Origin: an uncultured bacterium
GTDB lineage: Bacteria > Bacillota > Clostridia > Lachnospirales > Lachnospiraceae
Length of the DNA stretch: 47,170 bases
NCBI GenBank assembly: GCA_945949875.1
Contig: CAMFGH010000008.1
Coordinates: forward strand, 1-47,170
Reading direction: 5' to 3'
Shown here: positions 7,009 through 15,249 of the stretch, one piece after another
How positions within the stretch are numbered: the stretch's first letter is position 1
Layout of the letters: every line of letters starts with the position of its first letter
The notes under the pieces: model-generated
What the model was told of the DNA's origin: nothing
Database searches by the model: none
Seen by the model: only the letters and a program-made list of their open reading frames with translations
Program-made: the position numbers and the translations under genes

Positions 7009-7515
7009 ATGAGACTCAGAGATTATGCAAAAGAAGATTCAGCCATCATCGCCGGCTGGATAAAAGATGAAAAAATGTTATATGACTGGTCGGCGGACTG
7101 TATTGGGAAATTTCCTCTTTCTGCAAATGACCTGGATGATTATTATGTGTCCTATGGAAAAACGACAAAAATAGTGCCACTTAGCATGGTGGATGAAGAG
7201 GGGCGTTTATGCGGTCATTTCTTCATCCGTTTTCCCAAGGAAGAAGATAAAAGTATTGTCCGGTTTTGTTTTGTGATTATAAATCCGACTTTGGCAGGTC
7301 AGGGAAAAGGAAAAGAGATGATAAGACTTGCAGTTGACTATGCAAAGGATGTATTGAATGCTACAAAAATCACCCTGGGTGTTTTTGCAAAGAATGACAG
7401 CGCAAAATACTGTTATCAGGCGGTTGGTTTTCAGACAACCGGGGAAGTGATTACCTATAAAACAAAACTGGGTGAGCTGGAATGTTTTGAGATGGAGCGC
7501 CTGATAGAATCGTAA
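7009..7515 (+). CDS. GNAT-family N-acetyltransferase
   Basis: A 168-residue acetyltransferase of the RimJ/RimL-like branch. It starts MRLRDYAKEDSAIIAGWIKD, has the acetyl-CoA pyrophosphate-binding segment INPTLAGQGKGKEMI (Q/R-x-x-G-x-G/A) near the middle, and ends with the YCYQAVGFQTTGE motif. It would transfer an acetyl group from acetyl-CoA to an amine of an unknown substrate in the cytoplasm. TAGGA precedes the ATG. The end of the coding region resembles the units of the downstream tandem repeat. Confidence 0.9.
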   Translation: MRLRDYAKEDSAIIAGWIKDEKMLYDWSADCIGKFPLSANDLDDYYVSYGKTTKIVPLSMVDEEGRLCGHFFIRFPKEEDKSIVRFCFVIINPTLAGQGKGKEMIRLAVDYAKDVLNATKITLGVFAKNDSAKYCYQAVGFQTTGEVITYKTKLGELECFEMERLIES

Positions 7516-7536
7516 GGATGATGAGATGAAATGGAT

Positions 7537-7620
7537 AATTGAATCATACAGATAGGTGATTGAATCATGCAGATAGATGCTTGAATCATACAGATAGGTG
7601 ATAGGATTATACAAATAAAA
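7537..7620 (+). repeat. Four 21-bp imperfect tandem repeats
   Basis: Units at 7537-7557, 7558-7578, 7579-7599 and a weaker 7600-7620 follow the pattern GATTGAATCATACAGATAGG. The core ATACAGATAG is shared with the repeat at 6057-6125, and GATAGAATC at the 3' end of the GNAT gene looks like a further degenerate unit. Confidence 0.85.
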
Positions 7621-7641
7621 AAGAGAGAAGGATCGATACAT

Positions 7642-7986
7642 ATGGAAGATTTATTTGGCTGTGTGATAGTGATTCTGGTTGGCTGTGTTATGCTGTCTAT
7701 TGGAATCGTGCAATATAGAAAAAAAGATCCGGTGGGATTTTATTCCGGCGAAAAGCCACCACGCCCGGATGAACTGACTGATGTAACAGAGTGGAATCAT
7801 AAGCATGGAATGCTTTGGATGGGATTTGGCTTATCTATTTTCCTGGGATGTTTGCTTGGCTTTCTGCTAAGAGATAGTATGATTTGCGCATTTTTCTTTA
7901 TAGGGGGTGTCGTGATACCGTTGCCGGTCATGATTCTTTTACATCAGAAATATGTGAAGAAATACAGAAAACAGTTACCGAAATGA
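7642..7986 (+). CDS. Small three-helix membrane protein
   Basis: A 114-residue protein with hydrophobic segments at about residues 6-25, 56-75 and 80-100. After the first helix comes the soluble stretch YRKKDPVGFYSGEKPPRPDE followed by TEWNHKHGMLWMGFG. A loop of the form P-V-G-F-x-S-G-x-K-P-P before helix two is common in SdpI/DUF3784-like membrane proteins of Firmicutes. The function is unknown to me. AGAAGG precedes the ATG. Confidence 0.75.
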   Translation: MEDLFGCVIVILVGCVMLSIGIVQYRKKDPVGFYSGEKPPRPDELTDVTEWNHKHGMLWMGFGLSIFLGCLLGFLLRDSMICAFFFIGGVVIPLPVMILLHQKYVKKYRKQLPK

Positions 7987-8053
7987 CTCATTGGAGAGAA
8001 CATTTTTGGAAAGGAAAAATTTTACATAAAGTAAAAATTTGTATCATGCAAAA

Positions 8054-8800
8054 ATGAAAACAAAAATACAACTGAATGCCAATCATTTAAAATTAATAGC
8101 CATACTTGCCATGACGGCGGATCATGTGACAGACCTGTTTTACCCGTCTTTTCCTGCAGAGCCGGTACCGGTGGTCATGCATTTGTTTGGAAGGGTGACT
8201 GCACCGATCATGTGGTTTTTTGTCTGTGAAGGATATTATTACACCCGAAATGTAAAGAAATACATGCTGCGTCTGCTGGTATTTGCTGTGATATCCCACT
8301 TTGCATACTGCTTTGCTTTCGGCATGTCACCGATTCCTTTTCAGACGGGGATTTTCAATCAGACCAGCGTTATGTATCCGCTTTTCATTGCAGTTCTGGT
8401 CATGTGGATGCAGGATACCAAACTTCCTATGAAAGACTGGTTGAAAAAGATTTTGATCTTTGTGCTGATCTGGAGTGCATTCTGTGCAGACTGGAGCTGT
8501 ATCGCTGTTATGGCAATCCTGGAAATGTATAAAAAGCGTGGTGACTTAAAAGGTCAGATGCTGGAGATCATCCAGTGGGTGACTATGTATGGTGTGATTG
8601 CATTCTTCTTTGTGAGCAAGGTATATGCACTGATTTTGATAGGTGTACTTCTGGTGTATCCGGTTTTGAAATTATATAACGGGGAAAAGGGAAAAGCAGG
8701 ATGGATGAAATGGTTTTTCTATATCTATTATCCACTGCATCTGGTGATTATCGGGATTCTGCGCCTTGTGATGTATGGAAACGTGAACCTGCTTTTCTAG
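8054..8800 (+). CDS. TraX-family membrane protein
   Basis: A 248-residue polytopic protein whose start (LNANHLKLIAILAMTADHVT) matches the TraX family. F-plasmid TraX acetylates pilin; chromosomal clostridial relatives have no pilin context and are probably membrane acyltransferases acting on an unknown substrate. About eight hydrophobic helices are visible, with the conserved GRVTAPIMWFFVCEGYYYTR loop and a C-terminal YYPLHLVIIGILRL helix containing the conserved His. The ATG at 8054 is chosen; a TTG 15 nt earlier is possible, and neither has a good ribosome site. No conjugation genes are nearby. Confidence 0.85.
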   Translation: MKTKIQLNANHLKLIAILAMTADHVTDLFYPSFPAEPVPVVMHLFGRVTAPIMWFFVCEGYYYTRNVKKYMLRLLVFAVISHFAYCFAFGMSPIPFQTGIFNQTSVMYPLFIAVLVMWMQDTKLPMKDWLKKILIFVLIWSAFCADWSCIAVMAILEMYKKRGDLKGQMLEIIQWVTMYGVIAFFFVSKVYALILIGVLLVYPVLKLYNGEKGKAGWMKWFFYIYYPLHLVIIGILRLVMYGNVNLLF

Positions 8801-8862
8801 GAAAGTAAACGGGAATCCTTGGTAATTCAATTATCGATGTGGTTCATGATAAATGCTTCAAA

Positions 8863-8949
8863 ATGAAACAGCGAAAACAAGAGTGGGTAACATGAAACAG
8901 CGAAAACAAGAGTGGATAACATGAAAAAGCGAAAGCAAGAGTGAGCAAA
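8863..8949 (+). repeat. 29-bp tandem repeat creating coupled minicistrons
   Basis: ATG codons at 8863, 8892, 8921 and 8950 are spaced exactly 29 bp apart; the last is the start of the downstream hydrolase. Each of the first three opens a tiny frame (MKQRKQEWVT, MKQRKQEWIT, MKKRKQE). The first two end in a TGA overlapping the next ATG as ATGA. Each unit carries an AAGAGTG-like sequence before the following ATG. Confidence 0.85.
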
Positions 8950-10056
8950 ATGAAAAAAGCGAAAACAGGAAAAAGAAAAATTGGGAAATGGATTTTGGCC
9001 GGGATAGGAATTCTTCTCGTGATTTTTCTCTTTGGGACATACCGTTTATTCCGGGAAGAGATGCAGATCATCGGTTCCATTCAGAAAGAGAAGGACAATC
9101 CTTTTTACGAAATGACATTCCATACCGATTATCACATGGATGAAATATTGCAAAAGGAAATAAAATCAGACGATGAGCTGGCTAAGGTTCTGGCGGGATA
9201 TATTTCTCATGGATTCTACAAGCCGGAGGGAGAGTACCGGACAGAAATCGGATGCAGCACCATAACTGCCAGGACCAGTGATGGGCGTCTCCTCTGGGGA
9301 AGGAATTTTGACTGGGATAAAAGTACACCCATTGTGGTGAAAAGTATTCCGGAGGAAGGGTACCGTTCCATTGCTACCTGCGAATTTGGAAACATTACAA
9401 GTGATGAAAATCCGAATCTGGATTCCATGGGAAACAAATTCCTGGCGGTGGCTTCTTATTATGTGCCCATGGATGGCATTAATGAAAAAGGACTGTGCGT
9501 AGCCGATCTGGAAGTGAATGAAGGTGGCATGGTCACAGTAGATACAAAGAAGCCGGATATCACTGTAACCATGGCCATTCGTCTGCTGCTTAATCGTGCG
9601 GCGAATGTGGAAGAAGCGGTTGCACTTCTTAAGCAGTATGATGTGTTTGCTTCCGGCGGGATATCCCATCATTTGTCCATGGCAGATGCTACAGGAAGAT
9701 CGGTCAGTGTGGAATTTGTAGAGGGAGAAATCATTGTAGTGGAAACGCCATGTGTGACAAACTTTAATTTGGCAAAAGGTGATATCTCTGCCGGTGGTGA
9801 AAACGCTCAGGAAAGGTATCTGATCTTACAGCAGGTTTTGCAGGAAACCGAAGGTATCATGGATAAGGATCAGGTACAGAAGGCACTGCTTTCCGTCAGA
9901 AAGCCGGAAGGACAGTGGACCACCAGATGGTCTATTGTTTATGAATACATGGGAAGCAATGAACTTAATGCAGGCAATGAAAAGGATGAAAATGAGTTTT
10001 CCCTGGATTACTATTTTGATGGGAACTTTGAAAGAAAATATACGATAGGATTATAA
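8950..10056 (+). CDS. Membrane-anchored choloylglycine-hydrolase/C45-like amidohydrolase
   Basis: A 368-residue protein with a basic N-terminus, one transmembrane helix (about residues 13-30) and an outward-facing catalytic domain. IGCSTITARTSDGRLLWGRN shows the Ntn-hydrolase pattern of linear-amide C-N hydrolases (bile salt hydrolase, penicillin V acylase, C45 peptidases), with the probable nucleophile Cys102 followed by the expected GRNFDW. Bile salt hydrolases expose the Cys by removing Met or a short propeptide; here about 101 residues precede it, so proteolytic processing would be needed if the mechanism is the same. The substrate is unknown. A GTG at 8941 is an alternative start. The 5' region is the fourth unit of a 29-bp repeat. 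Confidence 0.82.
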   Translation: MKKAKTGKRKIGKWILAGIGILLVIFLFGTYRLFREEMQIIGSIQKEKDNPFYEMTFHTDYHMDEILQKEIKSDDELAKVLAGYISHGFYKPEGEYRTEIGCSTITARTSDGRLLWGRNFDWDKSTPIVVKSIPEEGYRSIATCEFGNITSDENPNLDSMGNKFLAVASYYVPMDGINEKGLCVADLEVNEGGMVTVDTKKPDITVTMAIRLLLNRAANVEEAVALLKQYDVFASGGISHHLSMADATGRSVSVEFVEGEIIVVETPCVTNFNLAKGDISAGGENAQERYLILQQVLQETEGIMDKDQVQKALLSVRKPEGQWTTRWSIVYEYMGSNELNAGNEKDENEFSLDYYFDGNFERKYTIGL

Positions 10057-10060
10057 TTAC

Positions 10061-10075
10061 TCTACGGACCGTAGA
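10061..10075. promoter_or_regulatory. 15-bp palindrome upstream of XRE regulator
   Basis: TCTACGG-A-CCGTAGA is a perfect inverted repeat with a single central base. TTCTACGATTCGTGGG nearby (10096-10111) resembles a second half-site. The location before an HTH gene suggests an operator, which is inference. Confidence 0.4.
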
Positions 10076-10162
10076 TTCCGCATAAATTCACCATATTCTA
10101 CGATTCGTGGGTGTAAAAATGTCCCCTCTTTTTTTACGATGACATCAGAAAGGAGAAACAGC

Positions 10163-10768
10163 ATGGATCAATTGAAGATTGGAAAATTTATCGCTGAAGA
10201 AAGAAAACGTAAGAAATATACCCAACGGGATCTGGCAGATCTTCTGGGCATCAGCGATAAAACGGTTTCCAAATGGGAACGGGGAAATGGGTTCCCGGAG
10301 GTGTCATTATTATTACCACTTTGTAACGAACTGGAGATCACAGTAAATGAACTTTTATGTGGTGAGCGGTTGCAGGAAGTGGATTATAAAAAGAAAGCGG
10401 AGGAAAATATGGTGAATTTAGTAAAAGAAGCGCAGGAAAGTAAAAAGAAAATCATGATTTCAGTATTGGTAGTGCTACTTACATTGGTAGCCACTATTTC
10501 TATATTGGTAGTGGCCAGCTACATTCCGATGTCTCAATGGATTCGTATTTTGTTATATGTCGTTGGAGTCGGAATCCTGGCACTTGGAATAGGCATTGCA
10601 TGTATCCTGGACCGGGAAGCAGGAGCTTTCGAATGTCCGGACTGCGGGGAACGGTTTGTGCCGGATATGAAAACATATGTTATGGCACCACATACGCTGA
10701 CAAAAAGAAAAATGACCTGTCCGAAATGTGGAGCTACGAAATACTGCAGGCATGTGATGAATAAATAA
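10163..10768 (+). CDS. XRE regulator with membrane helices and zinc ribbon
   Basis: A 201-residue protein with three parts: a Cro/C1-type HTH (about 1-60, YTQRDLADLLGISDKTVSKW), two transmembrane helices (about 95-150, IMISVLVVLLTLVATISILV and WIRILLYVVGVGILALGIGI), and a C-terminal cysteine region with CPDCGE and CPKCGATKYC, typical of a zinc ribbon. It likely binds DNA from the membrane and senses something through the membrane or zinc part. The ATG at 10163 follows AAAGGAG; an earlier in-frame ATG lacks a ribosome site. The target genes are unknown. Confidence 0.85.
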   Translation: MDQLKIGKFIAEERKRKKYTQRDLADLLGISDKTVSKWERGNGFPEVSLLLPLCNELEITVNELLCGERLQEVDYKKKAEENMVNLVKEAQESKKKIMISVLVVLLTLVATISILVVASYIPMSQWIRILLYVVGVGILALGIGIACILDREAGAFECPDCGERFVPDMKTYVMAPHTLTKRKMTCPKCGATKYCRHVMNK

Positions 10769-10828
10769 TGGAAAAATATGGGGGAAGCCCTTATCAATTT
10801 AAGAAAAGATGCCGAAATAGTATATAAC

Positions 10829-10844
10829 CACACATGGATGTGTG
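10829..10844. promoter_or_regulatory. Inverted repeat upstream of the 230-residue protein
   Basis: CACACAT (10829-10835) and ATGTGTG (10838-10844) form a 7-bp stem with a two-base spacer, about 40 bp before the start codon. It could be an operator or a 5' leader hairpin. Confidence 0.35.
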
Positions 10845-10883
10845 TCTGATACAAATCAGTTTCTTTTCAAGGAGGATAAAGAG

Positions 10884-11576
10884 ATGAAAGTAGATGCATA
10901 TACGAACGCTTATGCAAGTACACAGGCAACATACGGTAAAAGCGGTACTGTTGCAAAACGGGAGACAGTGTCCGATACCAAAGCAGCAGATGACAAGGGC
11001 GTATCCGTAGAGTTTTCCAAAGAAGGGATGTCTGCATCCAAGGCTGCAGAAGAAAGCACCGATGGGAAAGTGGAAGTAAAACAGACATCCAGAGCAGAAG
11101 AAATCGCAGAAAAGACAAATAAGATGTCAGCCAGTGAAAGAAAAGCACTTGTTGCACAGCTGAAATCCGATCAGGAAAGCAGACAGAGTCAGCTGGTTTC
11201 ACTGGTAGAACAGATGCTCTCCAAGCAGACCGTTTCCTATGGAACTACCAATAATATCTGGCAGATACTGTCTAAAGGCAATTTCACAGTAGATGCGGCA
11301 ACCAAAGCCCAGGCCCAGCAGGATATTTCAGAAGATGGTTATTATGGTGTAAAACAGACGTCCGAAAGACTGTACCAGTTTGCACTTTCTCTGTCCGGTG
11401 GAGATGTGGATAAAATGAAAGAACTGCAGTCTGCCATGGAAAAAGGATATAAGAAAGCAGAAAAGACCTGGGGTGGAAATCTTCCGGAAATCTGCCAGAA
11501 GACCATCGATGCAGCGAATAAACTGTTTGATGACTATTATGTAAGTCAGAAAACAGAGACTGCGGAAGCAGAATGA
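10884..11576 (+). CDS. Hypothetical 230-residue Lachnospiraceae-type protein
   Basis: A hydrophilic protein with no signal peptide or membrane segment. The first 80 residues are low complexity and probably disordered (A/S/T/K/E-rich). A helical segment follows (SASERKALVAQLKSDQESRQ, SQLVSLVEQMLSKQ), then a conserved-looking C-terminal region (ISEDGYYGVKQTSERLYQFA, LSGGDVDKMKELQSAMEKGY, AEKTWGGNLPEICQKT). It starts at the ATG after AAGGAGG. I recognise the general type in gut Clostridia but know of no function. The disordered start plus helical core would suit a scaffold or structural protein. Confidence 0.72.
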   Translation: MKVDAYTNAYASTQATYGKSGTVAKRETVSDTKAADDKGVSVEFSKEGMSASKAAEESTDGKVEVKQTSRAEEIAEKTNKMSASERKALVAQLKSDQESRQSQLVSLVEQMLSKQTVSYGTTNNIWQILSKGNFTVDAATKAQAQQDISEDGYYGVKQTSERLYQFALSLSGGDVDKMKELQSAMEKGYKKAEKTWGGNLPEICQKTIDAANKLFDDYYVSQKTETAEAE

Positions 11577-11611
11577 GATGGTGAAAACTGAATAGTACTG
11601 CGGAAGCAGAA
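11559..11611 (+). repeat. Duplicated 3' end of the 230-residue protein gene
   Basis: ACTGCGGAAGCAGAA occurs at 11559-11573 (last codons) and again at 11597-11611 just after the stop, with a period of 38 bp. Confidence 0.8.
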
Positions 11612-11680
11612 CAAAGCTGTGACATCGCAGAAATGTGGTATCAAATCGTAAAAAACACATTTGTATAAAACAATTTATGG

Positions 11681-11720
11681 GCAGTCTGTGAGAAAAGATG
11701 TATCTCACAGGCTGCTATTT
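11681..11720 (+). terminator. Probable terminator hairpin
   Basis: A 12-bp stem (11681-11692 with 11704-11715, one G-T pair) is followed by an A/T-rich but interrupted tail TATTTATATT. It separates the upstream gene from the ytr-like operon. Confidence 0.55.
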
Positions 11721-11741
11721 ATATTGATGGGAAAAATCTAC

Positions 11742-11797
11742 TTGCATTTATTCGAAAACGGTGTTACAGTATCGGTGTACTAGAACAAATAATACAC
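11742..11797 (+). promoter_or_regulatory. Promoter and putative GntR operator of the ytr-like operon
   Basis: TTGCAT (11742-11747) and TACAGT (11765-11770) are 17 bp apart. Immediately downstream the inverted repeat GTGTA (11775-11779) / TACAC (11793-11797) would overlap the transcription start. YtrA-type GntR proteins repress their own operon from such sites, so this is the expected operator. Confidence 0.6.
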
Positions 11798-11843
11798 ATA
11801 ACACACACAGTACACAATATTGTCGAAAGGAGAAGCCGAAGAC

Positions 11844-12194
11844 ATGATTATCATTGATTACAAAGATACCAGGCCTATATATGAGCAGATTGTCGAAAAA
11901 ATACGGACATTGATACTCAAAGGAGTGTTGGAACCAGACAGTCAGCTGCAGTCTGTCAGATCTTTAGCAATGGAATTGTCCATTAATCCCAATACGATAC
12001 AAAAAGCCTATACGGAATTGGAAAGACAGGGTTTTATATACACCATCAAAGGCAGGGGTAATTTTGTACGGTATGATAAATCTTTATTGGAAGTAAAAAA
12101 GGAAGAGTTACGAGGTAAAGTGGAAGAAGTCCTGAAAGAAGCAGATGAACTGGGAATCAGTCGAAAGGAATTGTTGGAAGGGGTGGAGATATGA
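11844..12194 (+). CDS. GntR-family regulator, YtrA type
   Basis: A 116-residue short GntR protein: winged HTH (IYEQIVEKIRTLILKGVL, LQSVRSLAMELSINPNTIQK, AYTELERQGFIYTIKGRGNF) plus a short C-terminal helix pair for dimerisation, with no large ligand domain. This is the layout of YtrA in Bacillus subtilis, which represses an ABC transporter operon and is released by cell-wall-active antibiotics. The ATG follows AAAGGAG. Its stop overlaps the next start as ATGA, so it is the first gene of the operon and likely autoregulated. Confidence 0.88.
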   Translation: MIIIDYKDTRPIYEQIVEKIRTLILKGVLEPDSQLQSVRSLAMELSINPNTIQKAYTELERQGFIYTIKGRGNFVRYDKSLLEVKKEELRGKVEEVLKEADELGISRKELLEGVEI

Positions 12195-13096
12195 TTGAGA
12201 TAAAAGGAATATCGAAGTCTTTTGAAGAGATAAAGGCAGTAGATAATGTCAGTGTGACAATAAAAGAAGGAAATGTTTTTGGCCTGATCGGAACCAATGG
12301 AGCAGGAAAAAGTACGGTGCTTAGAATGGTAACAGGCGTATACAAACCGGATGAAGGTGTGATCACCATTGACGGACTTCCGGTGTTTGATAATGTGGAA
12401 GCAAAAAAGAAGTTTTTCTTTATACCGGATGAACCTTACTTTTTTAATCAGGCTAACAGCATAGAAATGGAACATTATTATTCCTCTGTTTATGAGGAGT
12501 TCAACGTGGAAGAGTTTTACAGCTTTCTGGAAAAATTCGGTTTGGACAAAAATCGTAAGATCAGAACATTTTCCAAAGGAATGAAAAAGCAGTTGGCTCT
12601 TCTTTTGGGAATCTGCTCAGGAACAAAGTATTTACTTTGTGATGAGACCTTTGACGGTCTGGACCCGGTGATGCGCCAGAGCGTAAAAGCACTTATGGCA
12701 AAGAAAATGGATGAACGGGGACTTACTCCCATCATTGCGTCCCACAATCTGCGGGAATTGGAAGACATTTGCGACCATGTAGGTCTTTTACATAAGGGCG
12801 GAGTCCTTCTTTCCAAAGATCTGGAAGATATGAAATGTAACATCCAGAAAATACAGTGTGTATTTACAGAGCCGGAGCAGAGAGACATCATTCTGCGTGA
12901 TCTGGAGATCATGAAAGAAGATATCCGGGGCTCTTTATGCACCTTAACAATACGTGGAACAAAAGAACTGGTAGAGGCAAAATTCGGTAGAGTCAGTACC
13001 GTATTCTTTGAGGCTTTACCACTTTCTCTGGAAGAAATATTTATTAGTGAAACGGAGGTTGCAGGATATGATATTAAAAAACTCATTCTGGACTAG
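12191..13096 (+). CDS. ABC transporter ATPase, YtrB type
   Basis: The 301-residue ATPase has Walker A GTNGAGKST (about residues 37-45), a signature variant FSKGMKKQL instead of LSGGQ, Walker B YLLCDETFDGLD, and the H-loop ASHNLRELEDIC. The SKGM-type signature is common in exporters of the YtrB/CcmA-like group that go with GntR regulators. It energises the permease encoded next, whose start overlaps it by 29 nt. In Bacillus the corresponding protein works with YtrC and YtrD. Confidence 0.88.
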   Translation: MIEIKGISKSFEEIKAVDNVSVTIKEGNVFGLIGTNGAGKSTVLRMVTGVYKPDEGVITIDGLPVFDNVEAKKKFFFIPDEPYFFNQANSIEMEHYYSSVYEEFNVEEFYSFLEKFGLDKNRKIRTFSKGMKKQLALLLGICSGTKYLLCDETFDGLDPVMRQSVKALMAKKMDERGLTPIIASHNLRELEDICDHVGLLHKGGVLLSKDLEDMKCNIQKIQCVFTEPEQRDIILRDLEIMKEDIRGSLCTLTIRGTKELVEAKFGRVSTVFFEALPLSLEEIFISETEVAGYDIKKLILD

Positions 13097-15248
13097 TAGT
13101 AAAGAAAATTTCAAAAGAAGAGTATGGCCCTTTGCATTATTTTGCCTGCTTCTGCTTTTTGTTTATCCGGTAAGGATTGCGATGATCATGAACACGCAGG
13201 TGTCCCTGAGTATGACGCTTCAGGCACTTCAGAAGGATGCTTTCAGTTATATCGGATTCGATGCTGCTTCGGTATGCTGTCTTACTGCCGGCGCGATCAT
13301 CAGTGCCATGCAGGGATTTTTATGGCTGTATAACCGGAAGAAAGCCGATATGTATGGCTCACAGCCGATTTCTGCTGTAAAAAGATTTCGGACGATTTAT
13401 GTGAATGGTATTCTGATTTATTTTGTTCCCCATATTATTGCAAAACTTTTGAGTGTACTGGTAATTCGTGTGATTGGAGGCTTCTCCGGAATCATGCTTC
13501 TGAATTTTTGTATTGGCTTGATTGCAGAATTGGTTTATTTCCTTGCGATCTACCATGTGACTCTGGCTGCAGTCATGTTATGCGGACATGGAGTGATTGC
13601 AGGACTTGCAACCTGTGTATTTCTGGGATATGAACCCATTCTCAGATTAGTGATTGACGAATATAAATCCAGCTTTTTTGTGACCTATTCTTATATTGGA
13701 AGAGCAAATGCACCTTACTATTTTACGCCACTGGCAAAAGGGGTGGATCTGGTAGGTAATTCCAGGGAAATCTGGAGCATCAAAGGATTCGAAATAGGAT
13801 CCGTGGCAAAAAATGTCTGGCTTCCTATGCTGCCGACCATGCTTTATTTACTTGTTTTTGGAATTATCGTAGGCATGATTGCATATGTGTGTTATAAAAA
13901 ACGTCCCATGGAAGCAAGTGGGGTGGCAGTTGCCTTCCCGGTTATCAAGGCGCCGATTAAGGTTGCAATATGCTTTTTAGCCGGACTGATCGGAGGAATC
14001 GGTTTCTATGGACTGTCGGGCCATAATATTGTTTTTGCCCTGATTGGTCTGGTTTCCGGGCTGGTGATTTCACAGTTCCTGATGGAAATCATATATCAGT
14101 TTGATATTCGTGCCTTATTACATGGAATGAAGTCCTTTGCAGTCTGCTGTGTGATGGCAGTAGGAGTCTTTATGATCTTCTGGCTGGATCTCATGGGTTA
14201 CGACCGTTTCGTGCCGAAGGCAGATGATGTGGAATATGCATCCATCCGAATTAATTTCGACAATGCTTATATAAGGGATTATGTAGATGAAGAGTTCAAC
14301 TATGACTACATTTCAGAATACGAAATGAAAAATATGAAGCTCTATGATCCAAGTGCTGTAATCGCTCTGGCAGAAAAAGGCATGGGAAGAGATGTATTCA
14401 AAGAAAAAGAAGAGGAAAGAGAAAAGATGGGGGATTATACCAGTGATCTGTGGTGTGAAGTCCTTTATCAGATGAAAAGCGGAAAGCAGGTCTGCCGCGC
14501 TTTCTACATAGATTATGAGGAGCAGGAAGACATTATGAACGCCCTGTTTGCCCAGAGAGAATTTAAGGAAGGAAGCGACATTTTACTCCGGGATGATATA
14601 TCAGCTCTTTTTGACATATGTGAGGCTACCTATTATAATGGAACAGTCGGAAGCAAAATCCCTAATGACCGTGTTTCCGGGCTGATGGAGGACTATGTCG
14701 CAGATTATACAGATATGACGTTCTCCGATATCAAAAAGGATGTACCCTATGGTCTTATCCAGCTCAGTTACCGGAAGGACAATTCTGTTCATATGCTGAA
14801 TTATCCGGTATTTACCACATACGAAAGAACTATTGCAGACCTGAATGACTGTAATGTGACACTGGAATTCAAGGTGGATCCGGCAGCAGTAGGAAGTGTT
14901 ACGGTATCCAATTACTCCTGCAATGAAGAGTCCATAGATTCGGTGGCCTGGGAAGACATGACGTTCTATGAGGATGGAAATGGTTCCGGCATCCCGGATG
15001 AGGTACACCATTTTTATGAAGAACCGCAGCAGATTCAGGAAATTCTGAAGAATGTATGCAATACGGAAATGGCTAATTACAGCTATATCTATAAGGAAGC
15101 GGTAGCTCCGGGTATGGATATCGAATTAACTTCAGCCGGAAATGAACTGGCAAACCAGTATAACTGGTACAACATGTATGTGCTTTTTAAATCGGGCAGT
15201 GTTCCGGAATTTGTAAAACGTGATGTTGGCGTGATAGAGAGAAGATAA
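13068..15248 (+). CDS. ABC permease with large extracytoplasmic C-terminal domain
   Basis: A 726-residue membrane protein. The first 390 residues hold about eight to ten hydrophobic helices (for example FALFCLLLLFVYPVRIAMIM and AFPVIKAPIKVAICFLAGLI), fitting two fused YtrC/YtrD-like units. After the last helix (FAVCCVMAVGVFMIFWLDLM, about residue 385) comes a soluble region of more than 300 residues (DUF6449-like position) rich in acidic and aromatic residues, probably outside the cell. The ATG at 13068 follows GGAGG; an upstream in-frame ATG lies deep in the ATPase gene. It pairs with the preceding ATPase. Confidence 0.85.
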   Translation: MILKNSFWTSSKENFKRRVWPFALFCLLLLFVYPVRIAMIMNTQVSLSMTLQALQKDAFSYIGFDAASVCCLTAGAIISAMQGFLWLYNRKKADMYGSQPISAVKRFRTIYVNGILIYFVPHIIAKLLSVLVIRVIGGFSGIMLLNFCIGLIAELVYFLAIYHVTLAAVMLCGHGVIAGLATCVFLGYEPILRLVIDEYKSSFFVTYSYIGRANAPYYFTPLAKGVDLVGNSREIWSIKGFEIGSVAKNVWLPMLPTMLYLLVFGIIVGMIAYVCYKKRPMEASGVAVAFPVIKAPIKVAICFLAGLIGGIGFYGLSGHNIVFALIGLVSGLVISQFLMEIIYQFDIRALLHGMKSFAVCCVMAVGVFMIFWLDLMGYDRFVPKADDVEYASIRINFDNAYIRDYVDEEFNYDYISEYEMKNMKLYDPSAVIALAEKGMGRDVFKEKEEEREKMGDYTSDLWCEVLYQMKSGKQVCRAFYIDYEEQEDIMNALFAQREFKEGSDILLRDDISALFDICEATYYNGTVGSKIPNDRVSGLMEDYVADYTDMTFSDIKKDVPYGLIQLSYRKDNSVHMLNYPVFTTYERTIADLNDCNVTLEFKVDPAAVGSVTVSNYSCNEESIDSVAWEDMTFYEDGNGSGIPDEVHHFYEEPQQIQEILKNVCNTEMANYSYIYKEAVAPGMDIELTSAGNELANQYNWYNMYVLFKSGSVPEFVKRDVGVIERR

Positions 15249-15249
15249 C

